The position numbers were made by a program, and so were the translations under genes. Below, one piece after another: positions 55,815-64,000 of a stretch of 64,000 nt of DNA. Each line of letters starts with the position of its first letter. Position 1 is the first letter of the stretch. Source of the stretch: Hormoscilla sp. GUM202 (GTDB taxonomy: Bacteria; Cyanobacteriota; Cyanobacteriia; Cyanobacteriales; Desertifilaceae). The DNA is taken from assembly GCA_005518205.2 (NCBI GenBank), contig RFFC02000014.1:1-64000 (forward strand), given 5' to 3'. The notes beneath the pieces are model-generated. The model was given only the letters and a program-made list of their open reading frames with translations. It had not been told where the DNA came from and made no database searches.

Positions 55815-58800
55815 CTACGAACGGCCTCCTTTTTGTACATTCAAGGCCCGCCTCGCTTCTGTCAATAAGGCCAGAAGGTTAAATTCCACTTTTTTGGTAC
55901 TGTGAGGAACAATTGACAGCGCCCCTACCCCATCATCCCCAATTATATTCTCGTAGGGGTCTAGCTTCAGATTAATTTTACCACTCTTCTCATAGCGGGA
56001 AAAGTGAAACAGGGTGAGATATTGCAAGATATCCGTTTTCAGGCTATTGCCATTGCTATCATATATTAAACCCATGTTGATGTCTTGGTCATCCAGAACC
56101 CCCTCATAAAAATCTCCCAGCAAGGTAGCGTAGGAAATCACCCCGTTGTAAAACCGATCGTCTTCTTTTCCCACTTTAATCCCATTGAAGAGATTATAGA
56201 AGACTACCACCTGCTTGCTGGAGTCCGCCACTAAGTTGGTCAAGTCCCTGGTATCTTGCACGTACATCGACATCTGAGTCTTTTTCGGTGCCACCACATA
56301 GTATTTATCATAGAATACCGGGTAGATTTTGATATCGTTTCTCCCTTCCTTTAATGCCTGCATCACCGGTCGGGACATGAAGAACAGCCCTTCCTGTTCG
56401 TCCTTCTGTGTCAGGTTCAGGGTACTGGAATAGGGTGTTTTGGCAATATACAGGAAATGTCGGAACCCCTTATCGTATAGTTTGGCCACTGCATTCTCGA
56501 TCGCCACCGGTCTTTGAAACATCTGTGCGTGTTCGTCGTTAGTACAAAAGCTGTACAGGGGTTCCAGACGAATGCTACCATTTCCTAACTTCTCAATCGA
56601 GATCCCCTCTCCCAGCAAGGTAGACAACTTGCGATCGCCCCGCCAACTGGCATCACTTTCCTTGCTACTGACTACAATAATAGCCAGTTTCTCCAACTGG
56701 GGCTGATAGTCAGAGAATTTAAATACTTTCGGGAGTACAGAATACAGAGAACTGAGGGCATTGGTAACTCGGTATTTTTCCGTGCGCGGATCTCCCACCT
56801 TCAACCCTTGGGCATTACACTGATGCTTGTCGCTGAGTAAGTGCGCCAAGATTTTCGAGAGCGATCGCATGAACACCTCCGCCTGAGAACTGTCCTGGGC
56901 CGAACCCAAATGCAACCGCACGATCGGCACAAATATTTCCGGTTCTACCAACTCCAGCAACCACCACAAGCATATATATAGTAGCAGAGAGAACGTCACT
57001 CGATACAAGAACGCTTTGTGAGACTCCCCACCTGAAAAAATTTCGTTTTGTAACCGTTCGTGCTTGTAGGGAACAAAGATCAGATTGTATTGCTTAAAAT
57101 TTCTATCATAGGTGTTTTTACAGCTTGGTTCCTGTAAAGCCGGAGTCATCATCACTGGCAAAGTTTTACCCTCTACTATATCATAACCCATGCTAAAGGT
57201 TTGCCGATCGTCCGTCCGGAAATACCGCAGATCCTCAAAGGCGATCGTCACCGGTAGATGGCAGAGATAGCTGCTATCTACATGGCGTTCCTTGACTGCT
57301 ATATACTTCAGAGCTTTTTTTCCATCCCAAACCGATCTGAAAAATGTCCTCTCCTCTAGGATGCGATCGCAATCTCGCTCCATTATCCCCTTCTTTTTTT
57401 CCTCAATTTTTACCCCTATTTGCAACTGCACCGAATGCTTCTCCCAGATGCGATCGCGTTTCAGAATTTTTTGGAGCAGCTTTTTTAACTTGTCAATTTT
57501 CACTTTGACATTTTTTCTGGCCAGGTCTTCCACTATCTGGCTAAATAGCTGTCGCTTGCTATTTTCATTTTCCGTTCTCAGCACCTCTCGGATCCGATCG
57601 CACACCGGTCTCGGATCGTAACTCAGTTCCGATCGCGGATCGTAGTTAGCAGCGGTGGGGTCAAGATTAGATCCCAGGATAAAGCTGTATAAAAAAGCGA
57701 TTCTCAAGACTCTTTCTTTGAAAAAAATACCGGTGGTGGTGTCCTTTAGTCTGGACATATGTTCTTGCATTTTTTCGGAACTGTTGGATGCGATCTGACT
57801 CAGATGATAATCCAACACTGTGGGGGAGCCCTCTTCTATGTGAACCTCACCGCCAAGCTTGAGCTTCATCCCGAAAGTAAACTGCCTTTCGCCCCGTTCT
57901 TCATCCGTAGTTTCTCCCAAATCTCCTGCTATCAAGGGAATAATGGGCAGACTATCAAACACTTCCGCGCGGGCAAACATATCTCGTAAATTAACAAATG
58001 TCCCCTCATAGCTTATCCTGTAATCTTCGTCATCTTTGTCGCTGATGTAATCTTCTAGCAACCGCAGTCGCCGAATCAAATCTTGCAAATAAACCCTGTC
58101 CTCCACATTACTGTCGATATTTGCCAGGATAAATTCTAGATAACGGATTTTTGCCTCTCGTTTCAGCTTCCCCAGAGATTCCGTATCCATGACTCCCCGG
58201 AGTTTGTACAGATCGGAGTTGCGATCCTCGATCGAGTCCCTTAGGGTCTCATGTAAATCCTCTAACTCGTCTTCGTTCAGATCGGCAAATTCACGTTCTA
58301 TATAGTTGGACAGACTTGCTTGCAACTGGTCTCCGAAGCTATCGATACCCCCCACAGTAATAGTCAACTTGTGAAATTTTAGCAGAGACTCGCTTCCCCG
58401 GCGATCGGACTGGATACTGAGGCGATGTTTTTCCAAGCCTGTATACTCTTTTGAGAAGGGATAGGTAAATCCTAAAGCCGCACTAGAACCTTTGAATGTT
58501 GATAAATCAGTCAACATTCCCGCGATCGCCTCCTCAACATTACCATCGCCGGCAGCATCCCGCAGCAGTTGGCCCAGGCGATCGCGGATTTTGCGGATGC
58601 GATCGGCAAAATTCTCTTTCGAGCTAAAATTAACAGTAGCCATCTTGGCGCCGCTTCTGAGGGCCAAAGGATTCTCGGCGTTGCACAATTACGGGATGAT
58701 GGGCATAGTTGCAGAAGTCTTAAACCTAGACTACAAGCCAGTTTCAGTTATGTGCAAAAAAGGGCATCATCCCCAAAATGTGCAACGCCGGATTCTCCAC

Positions 58801-58974
58801 TCCTGCCGTCGCCACCGCAAAAGCGATGCGATCGACATCTAGAAGCAGTCTCTTACCATCCTTCGAGAACTTGAACGGGTTTTCCTCCTTGGACAGCACC
58901 GACAATATCTCTCCCAGCAAACTGCTATAGTCTAAGGGAGGCAGTTGGTTGTCACCTAGTTCGAGAATGTTCAT
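55815..58974 (-). pseudogene. Large protein of unknown family, 5' end interrupted by a MITE
   Basis: The original gene starts at ATG 58974 (MNILELGDNQLPPLDYSSLL). It runs to GVENP at about 58798, is broken by a 113-base MITE, and continues with LALRSGAKMATVNFSSKENF. Removing MITE and one TSD gives 3039 bases, exactly 1012 residues plus stop. What remains is a 957-codon frame from 58688 (TTG inside the MITE) or 943 codons from ATG 58643, so a product without the first 60-75 residues could still be made. I recognise no domain. Visible segments include LELVEPEIFVPIVRLHLG, AIIVVSSKESDASWRGDRK, and a C-terminal alpha/beta half. It lies upstream of the helicase on the same strand. Confidence 0.65.
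58677..58789. mobile_element. MITE with GGCGTTGCACA ends, copy 2
   Basis: This 113-base element has inverted ends GGCGTTGCACAATTACGGGA and GGCGTTGCACATTTTGGGGA, both continuing TGATG. The 8-base TSD GGATTCTC is present at 58669-58676 and 58790-58797. It shares ends with the 170-base copy at 35593. Its total effect of 121 bases is not a multiple of three, so it shifts the host frame. Confidence 0.9.
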
Positions 58975-59063
58975 AAAAAAATGTCCGTTAGTAGTGCCGT
59001 GCCCACAGTTAGTCAGTTGTCCGCTAACCATTAGCTATTTCTAGAATAGCATAAGTATTATTA

Positions 59064-59199
59064 TAGCGGTTTTCATCCTTTGTGAGGTACATAAAAATCC
59101 CCCATCCCCCCTTTGAAAGGGGGGCTATTCTTAGTCCCCCTTTCAAAGGGGGATTTAGGGGGATTTAAGCGCTGTACCTCACCATTTTGAGAAATGCTA
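59064..59199. mobile_element. IS630-related MITE
   Basis: The 136-base element is bordered by TA (59062-59063, 59200-59201). Ends TAGCGGTTTTCATCCTTTGT/GAGGTACA and TAGCATTTCTCAAAATGGTG/AGGTACAG match the local IS630 ends. The centre is an inverted repeat of CCCCCTTTGAAAGGGGG type. It contains no frame and lies in front of ridA, so it may carry or disturb its promoter. Confidence 0.88.
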
Positions 59200-59250
59200 T
59201 ATACCAGATGAGGTAAAATAGAGCAAGGCAAGTCAAACCAGAGGTAAAAA

Positions 59251-59640
59251 TTGCTAGAACGGATTAATCTGCCAGAAGGGACACTCCCCCCCTTGGGAAA
59301 ATACTCTCATGCCATTCGCGCCGGAGACTTCCTGTTCGTCACGGGCCATCTAGCGGAAGACCCCCAAACCGGAGAAGTGGTGGCCGGGCCGATCGACCAA
59401 CAAGTGCGACAGGTGATGGATAATCTTAAGTTAATCTTAGAACAGGCAGGTACTAGCTTCGATCGCGCGGTCATGGCGAGAGTTTTCATCACCGATATGC
59501 GCTATTTTGATACTGTCAACGAGATCTACGCCTCTTACTTCAGCGGCGGGTGCCTTCCTTGCCGCACCACCATTGCAGTGGTGGGTCTGGCGGGTTTAGG
59601 GGATGTGGAGATTGACCTGATTGTCTACTGCGGTGATTAG
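59251..59640 (+). CDS. ridA: RidA/YjgF-family enamine/imine deaminase
   Basis: This 129-residue trimeric protein hydrolyses reactive enamine/imine intermediates formed by PLP enzymes. LGKYSHAIRAGDFLFVTGHL, then GPIDQQVRQVMDNLKLILEQ, and the end ...GDVEIDLIVYCG fit the family. The conserved Arg lies in LPCRTTIAVVGLAGLG. A TTG start (59251) is used in this call and no better ATG is in frame nearby. It overlaps the next frame by eight bases. Confidence 0.88.
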   Translation: MLERINLPEGTLPPLGKYSHAIRAGDFLFVTGHLAEDPQTGEVVAGPIDQQVRQVMDNLKLILEQAGTSFDRAVMARVFITDMRYFDTVNEIYASYFSGGCLPCRTTIAVVGLAGLGDVEIDLIVYCGD

Positions 59641-60118
59641 ACCAAATTCAAGCATCAGACACATACCACTACACCACATAGAAGCACTTTCAGCGGGTCG
59701 GGTCGAAGAATTGCCAGAAGATGTCTACGTCAGAGGTTTTATTCGCCGCCTAGGAGATGTCTTGGGGTTAGATGGTGCGGCCCTAGTTGCTGCCTTACTA
59801 GCACCCGAACCCCTCAAATCTGTATTGCTGCCATCCGCCTATCAACCTGAATACAAAGCATCTCGATTTTACCTCACCCCTACTCACTTATACCTCAGCT
59901 ATACAGCCCTTGTCGCTGGTGCTGTAGGCGGACTTGCCTGGATATCTCAGCAATCACCAAAAGAGCCAATCTATGAACCTTCCTCCTTCTTTCCCTCTCA
60001 GTTAAATACATCTCAGGAGTCTGCCGACCACAGTAGCCTCCCGGGCTTAAAATCAAGCCAGAACGGTGTCGTAGCTAGTCGGGATATAGCATCTCCAGAA
60101 TCCCTATCTACTTTTTAG
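59633..60118 (+). CDS. RodZ-like HTH/membrane protein, N-terminally truncated
   Basis: The product has 161 residues from GTG 59633. IPLHHIEALSAGRVEELPED, then VYVRGFIRRLGDVLGLDG, is the second half of the HTH domain of RodZ-like cyanobacterial proteins; the first two helices (about 25-30 residues) are missing. A single membrane helix (YLSYTALVAGAVGGLAWIS, about residues 105-123) and a Ser-rich tail follow. RodZ links MreB to the envelope. The missing HTH start and the overlap with ridA suggest a deletion that fused the loci, so this may be a non-functional remnant. Confidence 0.65.
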   Translation: MIRPNSSIRHIPLHHIEALSAGRVEELPEDVYVRGFIRRLGDVLGLDGAALVAALLAPEPLKSVLLPSAYQPEYKASRFYLTPTHLYLSYTALVAGAVGGLAWISQQSPKEPIYEPSSFFPSQLNTSQESADHSSLPGLKSSQNGVVASRDIASPESLSTF

Positions 60119-60242
60119 TTAGTTGTTAGTTGTAGGTTGTTAGTTGTCAGTTGTCGGTTGTCCACTAACTACTAACCACTGACCACTAACAACTAACAAT
60201 TCTCAATTAAAATCGCTCAATTCTCAATTAACTATTGCTCAA
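60119..60242. repeat. STRR-type short repeats
   Basis: TTAGTTGTTAGTTGTAGGTT and the inverse ACTAACAACTAACAATTC form a long imperfect palindrome of TAGTTG heptamer-like units, a common cyanobacterial class. It lies between convergent genes and may stop both transcripts. Confidence 0.6.
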
Positions 60243-61346
60243 TTAGCTCAAAACCAGGTTATCCCGATGAACAACAGTTTCAGCGCCCATATAGCCCAAG
60301 ATCGTCGGGATTCGATCGGATTGTTGTCCTTTAATCTGTTGCAATTCGGCGCCGCTGTAGTTGACAATACCTCTAGCAATTTCCTTTTCTTGGGCATCGC
60401 ATAGCCGTACAGCATCTGAACTTTTGAACTCTCCGGACACCTGAGTAATACCAGCAGCTAGCAGGGACTTACCCCGTTGACAAATTGCTGCTACTGCCCC
60501 ACGATCTAAGTAAAGCGTTCCAGTGGGAATTAAACCGTGAGCAATCCATCGCTTGCGGGCATTGATTGGTTGTGGGTGGGGTGCAAACTGGGTGCCCAGG
60601 GGAACTCCTTGCAATATTTTTTCGATGTTGCCTGGGTTTCGTCCTTGGGTAATCACGGTGCGGACGCCAGCCATTGTCGCAATACGAGCAGCAGCAATTT
60701 TAGTCTTCATCCCCCCCGTACCCCATTGGGAACCCTTGGTCTCCGTTTCTACCTCTGCTAGTCGATCTAGATCCTTTACCAGAATAATGGGTTGGGCGTC
60801 TGGTACCAGGCGGGGGTCGGCTGAATAAAGCCGGTCAACGTCTGTGAGTAAAAACAGCCAGGAAGCCTCTACTAAGCTAGCTACCAAAGCACTGAGGCTA
60901 TCATTGTCGCCAAACTTCAGTTCATCTGTCGCCACCGTGTCATTTTCATTCACTATCGGGATCGCCCCTAGATCTAGCAGTTCCTGAAATGTATTGTAGG
61001 CATTCAGGTAGCGTTCGCGATCCTCTAGATCTCCTCGCGTCAGCAACACTTGGGCTATGGGCTGTTGCAGTTGAGTAAACCAGTCATCGTATACCCGCAT
61101 CAGGCGTCCTTGACCCACAGCGGCAACTGCTTGTCTTTGTGCTATAGTACGGGGTCTATTGGTTAACCCCAGTCGAGCGCAGCCCACTCCCACCGCACCT
61201 GAGGATACCAGAATTACCCGATTTTCCCGCTGGCGCAAATCAGTCAGCACCTCCACCAGAGTGGCAATGGTGGACAGTGCCAAAGTTCCCCTTTCTGGAT
61301 GGGTGAGGCTGGAAGTGCCAATTTTGACAACGATCGTTTCTGACAT
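60243..61346 (-). CDS. proB: Glutamate 5-kinase
   Basis: This 367-residue enzyme phosphorylates glutamate as the first step of proline synthesis in the cytosol. It has an amino-acid kinase domain with [58 protein letters not shown] and [14 protein letters not shown], then [19 protein letters not shown]. The C-terminal PUA domain (about 275-360) has [20 protein letters not shown] and [20 protein letters not shown] 61346 is preferred; an in-frame start at 61355 is possible. Feedback inhibition by proline is expected from the family. Confidence 0.95.
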   Translation of the reverse strand: MSETIVVKIGTSSLTHPERGTLALSTIATLVEVLTDLRQRENRVILVSSGAVGVGCARLGLTNRPRTIAQRQAVAAVGQGRLMRVYDDWFTQLQQPIAQVLLTRGDLEDRERYLNAYNTFQELLDLGAIPIVNENDTVATDELKFGDNDSLSALVASLVEASWLFLLTDVDRLYSADPRLVPDAQPIILVKDLDRLAEVETETKGSQWGTGGMKTKIAAARIATMAGVRTVITQGRNPGNIEKILQGVPLGTQFAPHPQPINARKRWIAHGLIPTGTLYLDRGAVAAICQRGKSLLAAGITQVSGEFKSSDAVRLCDAQEKEIARGIVNYSGAELQQIKGQQSDRIPTILGYMGAETVVHRDNLVLS

Positions 61347-61648
61347 CGCCAACAAAAAGAGTTATAATTGCAGAGCGCTAGCACTTCTAGTGTAGAAGGC
61401 TGACGCTCTACATAAATATTTACAGGGTATTATAAGTAGTTGTGCAAAATTATTTTTATATTTGTGGTTTAGGCGACTCCCCGGAAAATTATGGCTGAAA
61501 TCCCTATCCCATAAGGCTTTCATGGATTGAACTTATCTGTAATTGACTGCTGGGAAAAATATCAAAATTATTTTGCCTATGTACTTATTTAGGGTCTTTA
61601 TTCGGCTGACCCCATTGGTCGGGCACTGGTTCCGTTAAGTGTTTGGGG
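61347..61648. other. Intergenic region without a gene
   Basis: About 300 bases. GAGCGCTAGCACTTCTAGTG at 61375 contains a partial inverted repeat. No gene or clear promoter is seen. Confidence 0.35.
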
Positions 61649-62593
61649 TCAAGCTTCTCGTTGCTTGAGTAGCCATTTTAGGGGCAAGGTTCTCCATAAA
61701 TACCACCAATGAGGACGATAGTTATCTAGTGTCTGCTGAGTCTTTTCGTAATCATATTCCATTTGATTAAGAATATCTGGTCCTAATAATTTCCAATAAT
61801 CATCAGCTAGTCGCCACATCTGATAATCTTGAAGAGACTGAACCCATTTATCAGCATTTTCTGGATCTGGTTTATTTTTTTTATATAGAGTTTTTCGATC
61901 GCCAAATCTCCATTTAGGACTATCATTTAAACCGTAATTCAAGATTTCAGGGTAAAATTCTATATCTAACCAATTACATACTTTACTGATTTCGCTTTTA
62001 GGGTCGAGCAGTAAGTTCTCGTAATGCAAAACTCGACAACTATCCCCCAATAATTTAATTCCTTCCAGTAACAAGATAGGTGCTTGAAGAAAATCTTGTT
62101 CGTGATTGCCAAGAGAATCCCACATTCCTTTTGTATTTTTTTTAACTTTGGATACCATGACAGCTAATGGATGTCGCAATAAAATAATAAATCGGGCCTC
62201 TGGAAAGATACGGTAAAGTTCCGGAATAATCAAGTAATAACGCGGCGTTTTATCTAGAAAGTAACGCTTGCCAGAACTAGCTAGAGCACTTTTGTACAAA
62301 CTAGCGTACATTTTGCGAATTCCTTCAATGTATTCCTCTTGTCCATTAGGAAGCATCTGAAGAAAACTGTCCAGGGCAATTTGAGCTAAGTGACTTCGAT
62401 ATTCTGCTTGATATCCATTGGCACGAAGGCTATATATAGGATGTAACATTAACCAAGGTTCTGATAGCGTGTAGATCTCGGAATGAGTACCCAAAATTCG
62501 CTGTGTTAGTGTAGAACCAGCACGAGGCTGAGATATGAGGAATAGTAAATTATTACCTTTGAATCCAATACTCATAAGCTTTATTCCAAACAT
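61649..62593 (-). CDS. Sulfotransferase-family protein
   Basis: This 314-residue protein is a PAPS-dependent sulfotransferase by motif. The 5'-phosphosulfate loop is FLISQPRAGSTLTQRILGTH (about residues 18-37). The 3'-phosphate-binding segment is RFIILLRHPLAVMVSKVKK (about 132-150). LHYENLLLDPKSEISKVCNW follows near 193. No signal peptide, so it acts in the cytosol, perhaps on a glycan, lipid or protein. The target is not known. A link with the surface polysaccharide genes is possible but not shown. Confidence 0.88.
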   Translation of the reverse strand: MFGIKLMSIGFKGNNLLFLISQPRAGSTLTQRILGTHSEIYTLSEPWLMLHPIYSLRANGYQAEYRSHLAQIALDSFLQMLPNGQEEYIEGIRKMYASLYKSALASSGKRYFLDKTPRYYLIIPELYRIFPEARFIILLRHPLAVMVSKVKKNTKGMWDSLGNHEQDFLQAPILLLEGIKLLGDSCRVLHYENLLLDPKSEISKVCNWLDIEFYPEILNYGLNDSPKWRFGDRKTLYKKNKPDPENADKWVQSLQDYQMWRLADDYWKLLGPDILNQMEYDYEKTQQTLDNYRPHWWYLWRTLPLKWLLKQREA

Positions 62594-62709
62594 TTAACGG
62601 GGAGCATCTCACTTTTGCATTTGTATTTGCGAATGGCAAATAGCTAATTGCGTATACGCAGTGCGCGCAGCGCTATGGCGAATTGAAAATGGAGCAATTC
62701 TGATTTTTC

Positions 62710-62731
62710 TGAGGTTTGTACAAACCTCAGT
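62710..62731. repeat. Perfect palindrome CTGAGGTTTGTACAAACCTCAG family
   Basis: CTGAGGTTTGT and ACAAACCTCAG form a perfect 22-base palindrome. The same arms with a longer loop occur at 25981-26012. Both are preceded by GATTTTT. Confidence 0.75.
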
Positions 62732-62736
62732 ATTTT

Positions 62737-62978
62737 GGGTGCATCCCAATTTGGCAATGAGCCAAAATACTTCATTGTTAAACTGTCACTAATAGACCCT
62801 TGGTCTGTCAAGGAAATGATGACGGATAAGAGAAGGGAAGGCTCGGACCAATTTGGCAATGAGCCAAAATACTTCATTGTTAAACTGTCACTAATAGACT
62901 CTTGGTATGTCAAGGAAATGATGACGGATAAGAGAAGGGAAGGCTCGGAAGCGGTTATCTCCGTAAAATTCGTCAATT
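62737..62978 (-). mobile_element. ISKra4-like end fragment with a 102-bp tandem duplication
   Basis: GGGTGCATCCCAATTTGGCA at 62737 is the outer right end of the ISKra4-like element, here inverted. A segment of about 102 bases (from 62746) is repeated at 62848 with two or three differences. The fragment stops at 62978, where the group II intron is inserted, in the sequence that is uninterrupted at 23486/23487. The transposase part, if present, lies beyond the intron outside the window. The open frames here (62644-62976) are IS-end sequence, not genes. Confidence 0.82.
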
Positions 62979-64000
62979 ATTAAACTAAGCAAGATTGTCG
63001 CCAATCCTGCTCGTCTTCAAAACCGGACGTGAGATTTTCACCTCATCCGGCTCCTCGGCCTTCCTATCCCGTTTCCGGGTGCGGCTCTCAGTACTGCCAT
63101 CTATTCTCGTTTTCTGATGATGGCAATAATCATGGAGCAGTTGTAGATTATCGTACCTGTCCTTACCGCCTAATGATTTCGGCAGGATGTGGTCAACTTC
63201 CCACTTGTCTCCTTCTATAAACAGCATTCCACAGTGTTCGCATTTACCTTTTTGTTTGCTCATGAGCTTAATCACTCTCGAGCTTACTAGGGGGCTCTTG
63301 CGTAATCTTTTGCTCCAGTACACGAGATTTCCATCCATCGGGCTGGCTGCTCCTTTCACTTTTACGTGTCGTATGACTTCCGTATCGGAGTGTAGGAGTA
63401 GTTTTATCCCCGTTTTATCCATGAAGTTCCACTGTCGGCTGCCTTCAGCTTTCCAGTATTTCTTCGCTACCCATGTGTCCGCCTTATTTGGATGCCTTCT
63501 TTTGCCCCATTTCCATATTATATCCCACAGGTAGTTATCCAGTTCTCCGAATACCTCCTTGCTTACCACCGTTCTGTGATAGTTGCACCATCCCCGGATT
63601 ATTGGGTTCAGTCTGCTTATCAGTGCGGCCTGTGGCGCAGCCTTATGATTGTCTATCACAGTCTTCAACTTTTCTTTGTGGGCCTTTATGGATTTGTCGT
63701 TTGGCTTTATTAGGGTTTTGTATCCTTTCCCGGTTTTTCCACTTCGGTATTTTCCTACCTTGTATTGGCGGATGTTGATTCCAAGGAAATCAAAACCTGG
63801 CTTATCCCCCTCAAGTGTGTGGACTATTCGTGTTTTTTCGGGTCTCAGTTCCAATCCTATTTTGCCTAACCACTTGCTGATGACCTCTTTTGCCGCATCA
63901 ATGACCTTCCGGTCTTTATGCATTATTACAAAGTCGTCCGCGTATCTCACTACTCCTAGTTCTTTTTGCTTTACTACGTTTCCGGGCACGATTTTTCTTA
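62979..64000 (-). mobile_element. Group II intron, second ORF-bearing copy (cut by window end)
   Basis: The 3' end (...CTTAGTTTAAT at 62979 on the minus strand) and all sequence to 64000 match 9458-10479 without a difference I can find. It includes domain V and VI and the HNH and RT parts. The 3' exon starts AATTGACG, which belongs to the ISKra4-like fragment. The 5' end is outside the window. Confidence 0.92.
62985..64000 (-). CDS. ltrA: Group II intron RT/maturase, C-terminal part
   Basis: The frame is open to the window end; 338 residues are visible and match residues 261-598 of the maturase in eno. The visible part includes the YADD reverse transcriptase motif, the maturase domain and the HNH domain (CEHCG, VDHILPKSLGG). 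It should be functional if its 5' part is also intact. Confidence 0.9.
   Translation of the reverse strand, partial: RKIVPGNVVKQKELGVVRYADDFVIMHKDRKVIDAAKEVISKWLGKIGLELRPEKTRIVHTLEGDKPGFDFLGINIRQYKVGKYRSGKTGKGYKTLIKPNDKSIKAHKEKLKTVIDNHKAAPQAALISRLNPIIRGWCNYHRTVVSKEVFGELDNYLWDIIWKWGKRRHPNKADTWVAKKYWKAEGSRQWNFMDKTGIKLLLHSDTEVIRHVKVKGAASPMDGNLVYWSKRLRKSPLVSSRVIKLMSKQKGKCEHCGMLFIEGDKWEVDHILPKSLGGKDRYDNLQLLHDYCHHQKTRIDGSTESRTRKRDRKAEEPDEVKISRPVLKTSRIGDNLA

Noticed and set aside
62644..62976. 110-codon frame with duplicated internal sequence
   Set aside because: It is the right end of the ISKra4-like element with a 102-bp tandem duplication; the matching frame at 23489-23674 is likewise non-coding IS end.

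Overview
The window comes from a filamentous cyanobacterium. The evidence is frequent HIP1-type GCGATCGC octamers, a tmRNA whose tag peptide (ANNIVPFARKAAAVA) is of the cyanobacterial type, and a hormogonium-polysaccharide (hps) gene set, which is known from gliding or hormogonium-forming filaments. Most genes are ordinary chromosomal ones. The window is unusual for its load of recent mobile DNA: group II introns, four IS families, two MITE families and several palindromic dispersed repeats. Many insertions sit inside genes, and several can be resolved to the base from target-site duplications (TSDs).

Layout. (1) 1-8.7 kb: the end of an FG-GAP/LRR surface-type protein, then a plus-strand accessory cluster of FN3-like, poly-Gly/His and tail-fibre-like proteins that I cannot assign. 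(2) 9.0-16.0 kb: enolase (minus strand) split by a sense-oriented group II intron carrying an RT-HNH maturase, then gloA and clpB. (3) 16.1-22.0 kb: three plus-strand glycosyltransferase genes of hps type. The first is interrupted by an antisense ORF-less group II intron, the third by an IS66 element. (4) 22.0-26.7 kb: an ISKra4-type element, htpG and rpmB. (5) 27.7-35.6 kb: an intact hpsA-hpsB-hpsC-pseudopilin operon. (6) 35.6-43 kb: a MITE, a creatininase-family amidase, a small conserved gene, an ISAzo13 element with the second IS66 copy nested in it, an MBL/beta-CASP hydrolase and a 40-residue membrane peptide. (7) 43-50.2 kb: a possible structured-RNA segment, gene remnants, a GerMN lipoprotein with an in-frame palindrome, pyrB, an IS630 element, an acyl-CoA-dehydrogenase-like gene, a panE-like gene and ssrA. 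(8) 50.6-59 kb: a minus-strand accessory island with a broken vapBC, small antitoxin-like genes, a 1214-residue helicase-like ATPase and a 1012-residue partner of unknown family whose 5' end is interrupted by a MITE. (9) 59-64 kb: ridA, a truncated RodZ-like gene, proB, a sulfotransferase, and an ISKra4 fragment carrying a second copy of the ORF-bearing intron that runs off the window.

How the parts work together. HpsA and the pseudopilins should form a secretion apparatus at the cell surface, and the glycosyltransferases should make the polysaccharide it exports. Two of the three glycosyltransferase genes here are broken, so this strain may be impaired in that pathway unless other loci compensate. 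Enolase is normally essential for glycolysis, and its split gene implies that the intron still splices. The best candidates for an undescribed system are the helicase plus 1012-residue protein pair at 51-59 kb and the FN3/poly-Gly cluster at 1.9-8.7 kb. No function can be read from sequence alone for either.
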